DNA of 64,000 bases from SHYQ01 sp041674525 (GCA_041674525.1 JBAYVN010000005.1:1-64000); one strand, 5' to 3'; shown: positions 41,209 to 50,800, numbered from the stretch's first letter. Translations and numbers: made by a program. The notes: generated by a model not told the origin, from the sequence alone.

Positions 41209-41445
41209 ATGGTGGACGAACACGACGCCCCGGCCGGCGGCGCGCCTGGCGAGGACCCGAAGCGGGCGTACCGCGACGCGTACGACCAGTGGCAGAAGCA
41301 CCTGAGCGGCGTGCACGCCCTGCTCCTGGAGGGGCAGCGCCTGCCGCCCGAGCAGATCAAGGGCCTCCTGAACCGCGAGTCACGCGCCAAGGAGCGCTAC
41401 GACGCCGCCCGCCGCCGCCTCCTCGGCATCGACGAGGCGCAATGA
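41209..41445 (+). CDS. Small helical protein preceding the CcdA-type gene, unknown
   Basis: A 78-residue, highly charged, soluble helical protein from the ATG at 41209 (MVDEHDAPAGG). A central segment, YDQWQKHLSGVHALLLEGQR, and a basic tail, RYDAARRRLLGID, suggest two helices. No family is recognised. Its TGA overlaps the ATG of the CcdA-type gene (ATGA), so the two are translationally coupled and probably work together. A TACACT -10 lies 6 nt upstream of the ATG, with no ribosome site between, implying a leaderless message. Confidence 0.65.
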   Translation: MVDEHDAPAGGAPGEDPKRAYRDAYDQWQKHLSGVHALLLEGQRLPPEQIKGLLNRESRAKERYDAARRRLLGIDEAQ

Positions 41446-42239
41446 GCGCACCCGCCTCCGGTGCCCCGGATCGCGGGCTGCGCCGCGTGGTGGCCCAGGG
41501 CCTGCCACGATCGTTCGCGCTGGGTGCCGCCTTCTCGCTGGCGTGGTCACCGTGCATCGGCCCCATCCTCGGCGTGGTGCTCACGCTTGCGGCGGCGTCC
41601 GGACAGGCGCTCCAGGGCGCGGTGCTTCTGACGTCCTACTCCCTGGGGCTGGGGCTGTGGTTCATGGCGTTTGGCGCGTTCTTCGGCTGGCTCTCGCCGA
41701 GGATGCGGCGGCTGAACCCGTACCTCCCGCGCCTGATGGTCGCGAGCGGCGTGTTCTTCATCGTGATCGGCGCGCTGATGTTCCTGGGCGAGTTCACGCG
41801 CCTCAATGCGTACTTCCAGGGCATGGGCTTCGCCTTCTCCACCACGGCCGACGCCGAGGAGCGGCTGAGCGGAAGCGTCGGCGGCTGGTTCGGCCCGGCC
41901 GTCGCGTTCTTCGGCGGGGTGGTGTCGTTCCTGTCGCCGTGCGTGCTGCCGCTCGTCCCCGCGTACCTGGTGAACATCGCGGGTGAGGCGGTCCTGGGCC
42001 GCGGCGACGTCCAGCGGAGCCGCGCCCACGTGATGGGGCACGCCGCCGCGTTCGTGGTCGGGTTCACCGCCGTGTTCGCCATCGCGGGGGCTTCGGCGGG
42101 GTTCCTCGGCGACCTTGCCTCGGGCCAGGGCGAGCTGCTGACGCGCATCGGCGGGATCGTGCTGATGGTGCTGGGCATGCAGATGTCCGGGCTGATCCAC
42201 ATCCCGTACCTGGATCGCACCTACCAGGTGGGCACGTAG
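41442..42239 (+). CDS. CcdA/DsbD-type thiol transporter with its two halves in swapped order
   Basis: A 265-residue membrane protein from the ATG at 41442. It has six helices in two groups of three. The first half (about 20-120) has LAWSPCIGPILGVVL (Cys38) and SYSLGLGLWFMAFGA, which in ordinary CcdA form the second half. The second half (about 150-252) has VVSFLSPCVLPLVPAYL (Cys167), GHAAAFVVGFTAVF and RIGGIVLMVLGMQM, which in ordinary CcdA come first. The two essential cysteines are kept. CcdA moves reducing power across the membrane for cytochrome c maturation or disulfide repair. No thioredoxin-like or cytochrome-assembly gene is next to it. Confidence 0.85.
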   Translation: MSAPASGAPDRGLRRVVAQGLPRSFALGAAFSLAWSPCIGPILGVVLTLAAASGQALQGAVLLTSYSLGLGLWFMAFGAFFGWLSPRMRRLNPYLPRLMVASGVFFIVIGALMFLGEFTRLNAYFQGMGFAFSTTADAEERLSGSVGGWFGPAVAFFGGVVSFLSPCVLPLVPAYLVNIAGEAVLGRGDVQRSRAHVMGHAAAFVVGFTAVFAIAGASAGFLGDLASGQGELLTRIGGIVLMVLGMQMSGLIHIPYLDRTYQVGT

Positions 42240-42294
42240 GGTCGGCACGCCGGGCGCGCCGGCTGACCGCCGCTCCGGCCCCCCGGCAGCGCGC

Positions 42295-42300
42295 TAGACT
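42295..42300 (+). promoter_or_regulatory. -10 hexamer TAGACT placed for a leaderless mRNA
   Basis: TAGACT ends 6 nt before the ATG at 42307, in the same arrangement as at 41197. An in-frame GTG at 42301 would directly abut the hexamer and is less likely as the start. Confidence 0.5.
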
Positions 42301-42306
42301 GTGCAC

Positions 42307-42735
42307 ATGGACATCGACATCGAGGCGATCCGGCGCATCATCGAGGACGCGGAGGTCTTCGTGGTGCGCTTCGCGATGATCGAGCAGCGCCTCCTCGTGG
42401 ACACGCGGCCGGACGGGCAGGGGCGCCCGTACATCTCCATCGTGCCGCCTGTCAACTCATCGGAAGAGCGCTACCGCTTCCTGCGCAGGGAGCGCCCGGA
42501 CGTGCTTCCCCCGGCGCAGATCACCGTCTTCCAGTGGCCGCGCCCGATCGCCGTGATGCGCGAGCTCGGCGTGTGGCGGTTCATCGAGGACCGCCTCGTA
42601 GCGATCGGTGGCGAGGCCTCCCGCCGTGCCGCCGATCGCGCATTCCGCGACGGACTGCGGCTGGAGCGGGCAGACGTCGTCGCCGCCATCCGCGGGGGCG
42701 AGGGGTACGAGACGATCTGGGAGCGCCCGCGCTGA
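42307..42735 (+). CDS. Small soluble protein, unknown function
   Basis: A 142-residue protein from the ATG at 42307 (MDIDIEAIRRIIEDAEVF). It has an alpha/beta composition with VVRFAMIEQRLLVDTRPD, PYISIVPPVNSSEERYRFLRR and AQITVFQWPRPI segments. It looks like a conserved single-domain protein rather than a chance frame, given its acidic N-terminus and regular strand-helix alternation. I do not know the family. It is monocistronic with a leaderless-type promoter. Confidence 0.65.
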   Translation: MDIDIEAIRRIIEDAEVFVVRFAMIEQRLLVDTRPDGQGRPYISIVPPVNSSEERYRFLRRERPDVLPPAQITVFQWPRPIAVMRELGVWRFIEDRLVAIGGEASRRAADRAFRDGLRLERADVVAAIRGGEGYETIWERPR

Positions 42736-42850
42736 TCGCCGCCCGCCCCCCGCATGCCCGGCGGGCGAACGTGACGGCACCCTCTGCTACGCTCACCTCG
42801 GACCGGTCCCGGGCCGAATCGGCTGCGCCGGGACGCGCAGGGAGCGACAC

Positions 42851-43891
42851 ATGGCTCGCGTCATCGATCTCCGCTCGGACACCGTCACCCGCCCCTCGGA
42901 GGGCATGCGCCAGGCGATGGCGCATGCCGAGGTCGGCGACGACCTGCTCGGCGATGATCCTACGGTGCGGACGCTGGAGGCGAAGTCCGCCGAGATCATC
43001 GGTAAGGAGGCCGCGCTCTTCGTGCCCAGCGGGACCATGGGCAACCTCGTCACGCTCCTCACGTACTGCGGGCGCGGCGACGAGGCGATCGCGGGGCACG
43101 AGTCGCACATCTTGAACCACGAGGGCATGGGGTCTGCGGCGCTCGGAGGCATCTCCATCCGCGCGGTGCGCAACGATGCGCGCGGGCGCATCGATCCCGC
43201 GGAGGTCACCGCCACGATCCGCACCGCGTGGCCGCGCACGAACGTGGTGTGCCTGGAGAACACGCACAACCGTTGCGGCGGGGCGGTGCTCACCGCCAGC
43301 GAGACGAACGCGGTGGCGGATGCGGCGCACGCCGCCGGCGTGCAGGTGCACGTGGATGGCGCGCGCATCTTCAACGCCGCCGCCGCGCTGGAGACCGACG
43401 CGAAGTCGCTGGTCGCGCGCGCCGACACCGTCGACTTCTGCTTCTCGAAGGGGCTGGGCGCCCCCGTGGGCTCCGTGATCACAGGGCCGCGCGAGTTCAT
43501 CGACCGCGCGCGTCTCAATCGCCGGCTCGTCGGCGGATCCATGCGGCAGTCCGGGATCATCGCGGCAGGCGCGCTCTACGCGCTGGAGCACAACGTCGAG
43601 CGCCTCGCCGACGACCACGCGAACGCGAAGCGTCTGGCGGCGGCCGTCGCGGAGATGCCGCACGTCACGATGGACCCGGCTGGCACCGACTCCAACCTCG
43701 TCTTCTTCTGGCTGCACGGCGTGGACGGCAACCAGTTCCGCGAGCGCCTGGCCGCGCAGGGCGTCCTGTGCACCGGAACGTCCGTGCAGCGCGTGCGCAT
43801 GGCATGTCACCTCGACGTCACGCGCGACGACATCGACGCGGCGATCCCGATCATCGCGTCGGTGCTCCGGTCGTTCCCGGCTGCTTCGTGA
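42851..43891 (+). CDS. ltaE: Low-specificity L-threonine aldolase
   Basis: A 346-residue PLP enzyme from the ATG at 42851 with GGGAGCGA upstream. Signatures: VIDLRSDTVTRPSEGMRQAM at the start, GDDLLGDDPTVRTLE, LFVPSGTMGNLV, HVDGARIFNAAAAL, and the PLP lysine Lys200 in FCFSKGLGAPVG. It cleaves threonine or allo-threonine to glycine and acetaldehyde. The leader (from a TACGCT -10 near 42788) can form a strong hairpin, GTCCCGG/CCGGGAC, just before the ribosome site. The stop overlaps the next gene's GTG start (GTGA). Confidence 0.93.
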   Translation: MARVIDLRSDTVTRPSEGMRQAMAHAEVGDDLLGDDPTVRTLEAKSAEIIGKEAALFVPSGTMGNLVTLLTYCGRGDEAIAGHESHILNHEGMGSAALGGISIRAVRNDARGRIDPAEVTATIRTAWPRTNVVCLENTHNRCGGAVLTASETNAVADAAHAAGVQVHVDGARIFNAAAALETDAKSLVARADTVDFCFSKGLGAPVGSVITGPREFIDRARLNRRLVGGSMRQSGIIAAGALYALEHNVERLADDHANAKRLAAAVAEMPHVTMDPAGTDSNLVFFWLHGVDGNQFRERLAAQGVLCTGTSVQRVRMACHLDVTRDDIDAAIPIIASVLRSFPAAS

Positions 43892-44718
43892 TCGGCTTTC
43901 GTGGCTCACGCCGCCCGCGCCGGCGGCAGGCACTGCGTGCACTGATCGCGCTCCTCGTCGCCGCGCCCGCTGTGCTCCTGGCGGGGTGCGCCACGATATC
44001 CCCGCGGGGGATGACCATCGACGTGTTCACCGCGCCGCCGTGGCGCGCGGGCGAGCGGCTGGAGTACCGGCTGCGCACCGCCGGCGGCGACGAGGTGGGG
44101 CGTGGCGTCCTGAGCACGGTGCAGGAGGGCGACCGCGTGGTCCTGCAGCAGTCATACATGGAGGCGAAGACCCCGGAGGGGGCCACGCCCGCGCGCGACA
44201 ACGTGGCGGTCACGGTCGATCCGAAGACGCTGCGGCCCGTCCAGGGTACCCGCGAGACGGTGAACCGGGACGCCTCGGGCGTGGCGCGCAGCGTGCGCAC
44301 GGCGTGGACGTACCGGGTGGACGGCGAACGAACGCGCCTGTCGACGCACGTGGAGCGGGAGGGCGCCGCGCCCGAGGACGCCAGCCTCGACGTCTCCGCG
44401 CACGCGTACGACAACGAGTCATCGCTGTGGCTGTGGCGCGCCATCGCGTTCGCCAAACAGGAAGAGCGGTCCGGGGAGGACGTGCAGGTGGCCGGGACGT
44501 ACGTCTCGGTCAATCCTTTCGAACGCACCGAGCAGGTCGTGATCCTGCGCGTCCCGCAGCGCGAGCAGATCACGGTTCCAGCAGGCACGTTCGACACGTG
44601 GCGCATCCTGGTGCGTACGGGGAGGGCCGTCCGCACCGCGTGGATTAGCTCCGCAGCGCCGTTCCCCGTCGTCCGCTGGGACAACGGAGACGTGATTTTC
44701 GAGCTCACGAGCGCCTAA
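43888..44718 (+). CDS. Lipoprotein with DUF3108-like domain
   Basis: A 276-residue protein from GTG 43888, overlapping the ltaE stop. The basic N-terminus (RGSRRPRRRQ) and hydrophobic run end in LLAGC (Cys34), a lipobox. The mature part is a beta-rich domain beginning TIDVFTAPPWRAGERLEYRL and ending VPAGTFDTWRILV...AWISSAAPFPVVRW, the pattern of DUF3108-type outer or periplasmic proteins of unknown function. It probably folds as a beta barrel-like lipocalin. Translational coupling to threonine aldolase seems incidental. A hairpin at 44821-44845 separates it from the convergent nuclease gene. Confidence 0.7.
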   Translation: MIGFRGSRRPRRRQALRALIALLVAAPAVLLAGCATISPRGMTIDVFTAPPWRAGERLEYRLRTAGGDEVGRGVLSTVQEGDRVVLQQSYMEAKTPEGATPARDNVAVTVDPKTLRPVQGTRETVNRDASGVARSVRTAWTYRVDGERTRLSTHVEREGAAPEDASLDVSAHAYDNESSLWLWRAIAFAKQEERSGEDVQVAGTYVSVNPFERTEQVVILRVPQREQITVPAGTFDTWRILVRTGRAVRTAWISSAAPFPVVRWDNGDVIFELTSA

Positions 44719-44820
44719 TGACACCCGGATTGCCCCAAGTGGCGCCCTCGGGCCATGATTCCTGATGATTCGCAGTGTCGATTAGGCGAGTGCTGTTGCG
44801 GTTGCGCGCCGTCGCGATCT

Positions 44821-44845
44821 CCCGGCCCTGATCTGCCGGGCCGGG
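44821..44845. terminator. Hairpin between convergent genes
   Basis: CCCGGCCC and GGGCCGGG form an 8-bp stem with a 9-nt loop, directly next to the nuclease stop codon. No T tract. Confidence 0.4.
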
Positions 44846-45460
44846 CTACCGGGCCGGGGCCCCGCCCCACAGGCATCCAGTCCGGGACGCGCGTGCCTGG
44901 TCCTCCGCGTCGATCAGCGCCGCGCGGCGGCTCCCGTCGTCGCGCCAGGCGCGCGCCAGCCCCTCGCGGACGAGCGTCTCGTCGATCGAGCGGCCGTTCG
45001 AGGTGAATACATAGCGCAGTTCTCGGCCGTAGGGGTCGGTCTGGCGGGCGTCGGGGAGCAGCAGGACACGCGTGCCGGCGAGCGCCTCGAGCCGCTGCGT
45101 CGCCTCGTCGGCGCAGGGCTGGCCGCGCTCGGGCGCGTTCACGCCGTACAGCCGCACGCGCAGTGCGGTGGCGGCCGACTGCACGTCGATCGTGTCGCCA
45201 TCGATGACCCGGGCCACGTCGACGGGGACCGCGCCCGCGGGCGCGCTGGCGGCGATCGGGGCGTCCGTGGCGCTGCGGCCCCGCGCCAGTGCGGCGCTCC
45301 CGGCGCCGACGATCGCGATGAACGCGGCGATGGTCACGAAGCTGCGCGACAGCCGGCGGCTGGCGCGGCGAAGGTCCGGGATCGACGGCGGCGCCGTTCG
45401 GCGGCGGCCAGGTCGCGTCCTCGTGCCGGAGCGCGAGTAGAAGCGGGGCATCTCCTGCAT
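44846..45460 (-). CDS. Membrane-anchored thermonuclease (SNase) family protein
   Basis: A 204-residue protein from the ATG at 45460 (an alternative ATG is at 45451). A basic N-terminus and one hydrophobic helix (SFVTIAAFIAIVGAGSAAL) anchor or export it. The nuclease domain has VARVIDGDTIDV, RVRLYGVNAPERGQPC and DPYGRELRYVF, keeping the metal-binding Asp, the two catalytic Arg and the Glu of staphylococcal nuclease. It probably degrades extracellular DNA or RNA. Its start directly abuts the stop of the upstream gene (45461-46069), so both are in one operon. Confidence 0.87.
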   Translation of the reverse strand: MQEMPRFYSRSGTRTRPGRRRTAPPSIPDLRRASRRLSRSFVTIAAFIAIVGAGSAALARGRSATDAPIAASAPAGAVPVDVARVIDGDTIDVQSAATALRVRLYGVNAPERGQPCADEATQRLEALAGTRVLLLPDARQTDPYGRELRYVFTSNGRSIDETLVREGLARAWRDDGSRRAALIDAEDQARASRTGCLWGGAPAR

Positions 45461-46069
45461 CTACCGATCGTGAGCCGCGGCGGGACGCGTGTCCTCCTCC
45501 GGGCGTAGGGGAATCACCTCGACTTTGGCCTCCACCAGCGAGCCGGCGAGCGAGCCCCAGCCGGCACGCGCGGCCGGCAGCGCAGCCTTGAAGGCCGCCT
45601 TGTCGCCCGGCGTGAGGCAGACGACGCCGCCCGCGCGGTAGCGCTCGCGCTCCTCCACCGTGGGTCCCGCGGCGGCGGCGCCGGGGAGGGCCGCCACGGA
45701 CTGGAGCAGGTCGCGCACCTGCCATTCGAAGAGCGACTCCGCCGACTGCAGCGCGAACACCCACATCGCCTCGATGAGCGCGGGCGGCGCGACGTCGCTC
45801 TCGACGGCGGCGCTCCACATCCCGCGGATGCAGGGGGCGAGACCGCGCATGATGAACGCCATGTGCAGGGGCGAGGCGGCGAACGGCTCCAGCGCGTCGC
45901 GGCCATCGAGCCACGTCACGGCCACCAGGCGGTCCGCGGAGCGCCCGAGGACGGCGTGCTGCACGCCGTGCGCGCCGGTCAGCGCGCGCCCGAGGCGGAT
46001 CGCGCCAGCGATGGCCTCCGCGGAGGCCTCGCTGCTCAGCGTCGCGCAGATGACGTGGACGATCGGCAT
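45461..46069 (-). CDS. Protein of unknown function, possibly with an ABM-like barrel half
   Basis: A 202-residue soluble protein from the ATG at 46069. Residues 1-90 (MPIVHVICATLSSEASAEA, GVQHAVLGRSADRLVAVTWL, AFIMRGLAPCIRGMWSAAV) have the beta-alpha-beta rhythm of dimeric alpha/beta-barrel monooxygenase-like (ABM/Dabb) domains, but this is a weak inference. The C-terminal half is helical and then beta. It is followed without a gap by the nuclease gene and lies 10 bp downstream of the ABC ATPase stop, so it may be the tail of the ABC operon. Confidence 0.5.
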   Translation of the reverse strand: MPIVHVICATLSSEASAEAIAGAIRLGRALTGAHGVQHAVLGRSADRLVAVTWLDGRDALEPFAASPLHMAFIMRGLAPCIRGMWSAAVESDVAPPALIEAMWVFALQSAESLFEWQVRDLLQSVAALPGAAAAGPTVEERERYRAGGVVCLTPGDKAAFKAALPAARAGWGSLAGSLVEAKVEVIPLRPEEDTRPAAAHDR

Positions 46070-46079
46070 GAGCGCCAGT

Positions 46080-46901
46080 CTAGCGGCGTGGCGGGTGTGA
46101 GGGAGGGATGTGCAGGCGCGGCAGCGGAGCGGTCGCCGGCTCAGCGGCACGCGGCCGGTGCTCGGCGACGAGCGATCCCTCGCCCTCGGGCAGCAGGCGC
46201 CCGTCCGACATCTCCAGCACGCGGTCGGCGTGCTGCATCACGAACGGATCGTGCGTCGCGGCGATCACCGTGACGCCCTCCGCGGCCACGCCGCGGAGCA
46301 GCGAGAAGATCTGCGCGCCCGTCGTGCTGTCGAGCTCGCCCGTCGGCTCGTCGGCGATCACGAGGCGCGGGCGGTTCGCCAGCGCGCGCGCCACCGCGAC
46401 CCGCTGCTGCTCGCCGCCGGAGAGCTCGTACGGGCGGTGGGTGGCGCGCTCGGTGAGGCCGACGAGCTGGAGCAGTTCGCGCGTCCGTTCGCCGCGCTCG
46501 CGGATCCCCGATCCCGCGATGCGCAGGGCGAGATCCACGTTCTCCGCGGCGGAGAGCAGCGGCAGCAGCCCGAACGATTGGAAGACGAAGCCCACGGTGT
46601 GCCGCCGGAAGTCCGTCATCTCCGCATCGCCCAGGCGGGAGACCTCACGGCCGTCCACCCACACCGTGCCGCTGTCCGGCTGGTCCAGCCCGGCGATCAG
46701 GTTGAGCAGCGTGGTCTTGCCGGACCCGGAGCGCCCGATGATCGCGAGGAACTCCCCGCGGGGCACCGTCAGCGAGACGTCGTTGACGGCCGTCACCTCG
46801 GCGCCGCCGCCGCTGAAGATGCGGACGAGGTGCTCCGCGATGACGATCGGGCCGCCGCCGCCCGTCTCGCCGCGGCTCGGGCTGTGTGACGCGTGCGTCA
46901 T
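46080..46901 (-). CDS. ABC transporter ATPase, LolD/MacB type
   Basis: A 273-residue ATPase from the ATG at 46901. Walker A is IGRSGSGKTTLLN, the signature is LSGGEQQRVAVARALANRP and Walker B is LVIADEPTGELD, all typical of the MacB/LolD/FtsE class that drives FtsX-like permeases mechanically. The C-terminal 40 residues are Pro/Ala-rich. It overlaps the second ATPase gene by ATGA and belongs with the permease at 47825-51223. Such systems export lipoproteins, peptides or drugs, or remodel the cell wall. Substrate unknown. Confidence 0.9.
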   Translation of the reverse strand: MTHASHSPSRGETGGGGPIVIAEHLVRIFSGGGAEVTAVNDVSLTVPRGEFLAIIGRSGSGKTTLLNLIAGLDQPDSGTVWVDGREVSRLGDAEMTDFRRHTVGFVFQSFGLLPLLSAAENVDLALRIAGSGIRERGERTRELLQLVGLTERATHRPYELSGGEQQRVAVARALANRPRLVIADEPTGELDSTTGAQIFSLLRGVAAEGVTVIAATHDPFVMQHADRVLEMSDGRLLPEGEGSLVAEHRPRAAEPATAPLPRLHIPPSHPPRR

Positions 46902-47821
46902 GAGGGGCGCCGCGGTTCGTCCGGGCGAGCCTCGGGACGAACCTCCACGTGATCCCCGGCCAGCTCAACGCGCGCCCTCGAGCCGATCGCGAGCTGATCC
47001 AGGTAGTCGCGCGGAATCTGCAGGCGCCCGCTGCGATCGACAACCGCGAACTCATCGACGCTCGGCGCGGTGCCGCGCGTGAACTGCACGTGGCGCACAA
47101 GCTCCGTGCTCGTGCGGCCGTCTCGCATCGCGACCACGCGGTCGACCCGCTGGGTGACCTGCCGGTCGTGCGTCACGATCACGATGGTCACGCCGAGGTC
47201 GCGGTTCAGATCGCGCAGCACGCCGAACACCTCGTCCGCGGTTGCGCTGTCCAGCTCGCCGGTGGGCTCGTCGGCGAGCAGGAGAGGGGGGTCGTTGGCG
47301 AGCGCGACGGCGATCGCGACGCGCTGCTGCTCGCCGCCGGAGAGCTCCTGCGGGCGCCGGGCCAGCTTGTCGCCCAGGCCCACCTGCTCGAGCAGTGCTC
47401 GTGCCCGCCGCCGTGCCTCGTGGCGCGGGCGGCCCTCGAGGATCATGGGGACCTCGACGTTCTGCTCGGCGGTGAGATACGGGATCAGGTTGCGGCCGGT
47501 CTGCTGCCAGACGAAGCCCACCTCGACACGGCGGTAGCGCACAAGGTCGGCTTCCTCCGTGGTCAGCAGATCGCGGTCGCCGACGGTGACGCGGCCGGCC
47601 GAGGGCTGGTCCAGCCCCGCGAGGATGTTGAGGAGAGTGGACTTGCCGGAGCCGGAGGCGCCGACGATCGCCATCATCTCACCGCGGGCGACGCGCAGGT
47701 CCAGGCCGCGCAGCGCAACGACCTCCAGGTCCTCGGTCTTGTAGATCTTGAAGAGGTCCTCGCAGTGGATGTACGGCGGATCGGCCGGCGCCGGGAGCGG
47801 GGCGGCGGGGTGGTACTGCAT
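46898..47821 (-). CDS. ABC transporter ATPase fused to an AbrB-like domain
   Basis: A 307-residue protein from the ATG at 47821. The MacB/LolD-type ATPase (about 17-240) has Walker A VGASGSGKSTLLN, signature LSGGEQQRVAIAVALAND and Walker B LLLADEPTGELD. Residues about 256-300 (VDEFAVVDRSGRLQIPRDYL, then ARVEL) look like an AbrB/MazE/SpoVT swapped-hairpin domain, normally a dimer-forming DNA-binding fold. In this setting it may dimerise the ATPase or sense a ligand. The stop overlaps the start of the other ATPase, and the permease stop lies 3 bp upstream. Confidence 0.85.
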   Translation of the reverse strand: MQYHPAAPLPAPADPPYIHCEDLFKIYKTEDLEVVALRGLDLRVARGEMMAIVGASGSGKSTLLNILAGLDQPSAGRVTVGDRDLLTTEEADLVRYRRVEVGFVWQQTGRNLIPYLTAEQNVEVPMILEGRPRHEARRRARALLEQVGLGDKLARRPQELSGGEQQRVAIAVALANDPPLLLADEPTGELDSATADEVFGVLRDLNRDLGVTIVIVTHDRQVTQRVDRVVAMRDGRTSTELVRHVQFTRGTAPSVDEFAVVDRSGRLQIPRDYLDQLAIGSRARVELAGDHVEVRPEARPDEPRRPS

Positions 47822-47824
47822 GGG

Positions 47825-50800
47825 CTACGCGTCCCCGATCCTGAGCGCCCGGCTCACCGCGAGACGGAAGTACAGCGCGACCACTGCGGCGATCGTCGCG
47901 ACGAACACTGTACCCAGTATGCCCCACACCACGAAGACCTCCCCCCAGGAGATCCGCTGCACGAACGGCGGCACCACCTGCCCGCCGTGCTCGTCGATGC
48001 CGAGGAACGCGAGCATCAGCCGCCCGACGCGCAGCCCGACCAGCGTCCCGAGTCCCATCCCCGCCGCAATCACGAAGAGGTGCTCGAACAGCACGAGCGA
48101 GAAGATCTGCGGCCGCGAGAACCCGAGGGTGCGCAGGATCGCGAACTCCAGCGCCCGCTGCTGAGCCGTGAGGTACGAGTAGACGATGAACCCGATGGCC
48201 GAGAGCAGGAGCACGGCGCCGAATGCGATCGCGAGGATCCCCGCCCAGCCGGCCGCGATCAGCGGGTCCTCCTGCTGCTGCGCGCGCACGGCCTCCAGCG
48301 CCACGATGGAGCGCGGGTTCAGAGTATCGAGGGCGGCCCTCGTCGCTCCCGGCTCGGCGGTGGAGAACCAGGCCTCATTCGGGCCGAGCGGCTGGTCCGT
48401 GAGTGCGCCGTTGATGGCGGTGGCCAGCCGGCTCCCGTTGATCACCACCAGCCCGGCATCCGGCGCCGGCCGGTAGGTGGGGAAGTAGTCGAGGAACCCG
48501 GCCACGGTCGCGTTGAGGTGCCGCTGGCTGACCGCGAGCGTCACCGTGTCGCCGGGCCGGATCTCGAGCTCCTGCGCGGTGTGGCGCGAGAGGAACACCT
48601 GCGCGGGCGCGACATCCACCGTGGGGCGCAGGCCGCGCAGCGAGGGCGGCGACGCGGTGTCCTGCCACTCGTAGCGCAGGGACGAGGCGAACCCTGGCGG
48701 TCCGTCCGGCGCCGGGCCGAGGACGTCCTTCAGCGCCACCGGGCGCAGCCCCTGGATCACCTCGAACCCGGGGCGGGTGAAGTCCTGCACCAGCACCGCG
48801 TCCGGCCAGGCGGCGCGGGCGGTGCTCAGCGGCGGCGGGTCGGCACCGGGGGGCGTCGACGCGGGCGCGGAGGCCGAGGCGAACGCGGGGCCGAACTCGA
48901 TCACGCCGCGCTGATTGGCGATCGCGCCCACGGGCTGGAAGTACAGCCCGCGGATCTCGTACGGCGGCACCGGCGTGGCCTGCCGCAGGGGCGCGCCGGA
49001 CAGCGCCGTTGGCTGCTGCAGGTCGGTGCTGAAGAACGTCCACTCGCTGGTCGCGGGATCGCCCGGGCGCGCGTCGCCGAGCAATCGGGACGTCACCCGT
49101 CCGGTGGCATCGCGCATGTTCACGCCCAGCGCCACGCGACCCCGGATGTCCGTCATGCGCACCCACACGCCGAGCTGCCGCGCGTTCGCGGGGAGCTTCG
49201 GCCCCGGCGCCAGCGTCGCGCCGTTCTGGTCGAGGGTCCCGAGCATCGCCTCGAGGCTGGCATCGGCGAAATCCTCGCGGAAGAACGCGACGTCACCGAA
49301 CGTCTTCGGATCCACGCCCAGCACCTGGACGGTCTGCGAGCGCGTGCCGTTGGTCACGGAGCCGTCCACGCGCGCGATCGCGGTGCGGGCGTCGGCGGGG
49401 ACAGCCGCGATGCGCGACAGGAACTCGCGGTCGCCCGCGATGCCCTGGAGCGTGACGCCGGAGGCGCGGACGTCCGCGCCCGACTCGTAGCCCGCGCGCT
49501 CCTCGTACGAACGGTCGAGGGTCGCCGAGAACGTCGCGCCGAACATCCCGACGCCGGTCGCGAACATCAGCAGGAGAATCAGCCGCGCGTAGTGCGTGGG
49601 GTTGCGCACCAGCGACCGCACGCCAATCAGCACCGCGGCGCTCCTCGTCTGGCTCACCAGCCAGCCGATGCCCCGCATCGCCAGCGGGAAGAGCCGCAGG
49701 AAGACGATGCCGACCGTGACCATGAACACCGCCGGCGTGGCCAGCAGGAACGGGTCCACCTTCGCGCCCCCGAAGAGCGTTTGCGTGACGAGCGTGCTTT
49801 CGCGGGAGAGACGCCAGAACGCAAGCGCGACGATGCCGACCGCCAGCACATCGGCGTAGTAGCGCAGCAGCAGCGGCGTGGGGCGGGGGCGCGCGGCGCC
49901 GCGCTTGAACTCCAGGACGGTGACACGCGTCGCACGCCACGCCGGGATCATCAGCGATCCGAACGCCAGCATCGCGCCGACGACCGCGAGGAGATACGCG
50001 CCGCTCCCGACGTGCACCGGGAGCGGCCCGCCCCCGGAGAGCGACGAGAACGCCGGGGTCGGTCCCAGCGCGGAGACGACCGCCGCCGCCACGGGCGGCC
50101 CCACGACCGCGGCCAGCAACGCCAGGATCGCGCCCTCGATGCCGTACTGCGCCAGCAGCTGGGCCGTGGCCGCGCCGCGGCTGCGGAGCGTCGCGATCTC
50201 GGCGGCCTGCCGCTCGACGAGCATGGTCGACACCATCACGAGGTAGTAAGCGACGATGCCGCCGATCTGCAGCAGCAGCACGAAGAGCGGGATGCGCGTG
50301 AAGAACAGCTTCTGGTCGAAGCTGCGCAGCACACCCTCGAGCGTGCTCGTAACGGACGGGCGCGCCTCGTTCGCGGCGATGACCGCCGTGAGCCGCGAAA
50401 GGCCGTCCGCGATCGCGTTCGCAATCCGCGCGTTCAGCGCGTCGGTGCGCACGATGTAGCGGTTCTCGTAGTCGGCGGACATCGTGGGCACCCGTTCCAC
50501 GGCGGCGCCGAAGAACGTCCCCTCGGGCACGAACAACCACACCGTCGGCCAGCCCCCGGGCGCGGCATCGACGCCCGTGGACTTCGGTCCCCAGTACCGG
50601 TCGCCCGGCGTGTTCGCACGCACGATCCCCGAGACCTGCACGCGCAGCGGTGCGACCTTGTCGTCCCAGAACGGGAAGAGGTCGAGCGTCGATCCCACGC
50701 GCAGGTTCAGCTGCCTCGCGGTCTCCTCGCCGATCGCGACGGGCAGCGGGGTGTTCCCGCCGCGTCCAGCCGCCGCGGGCAGCGCGCCCTGCACCACGGT

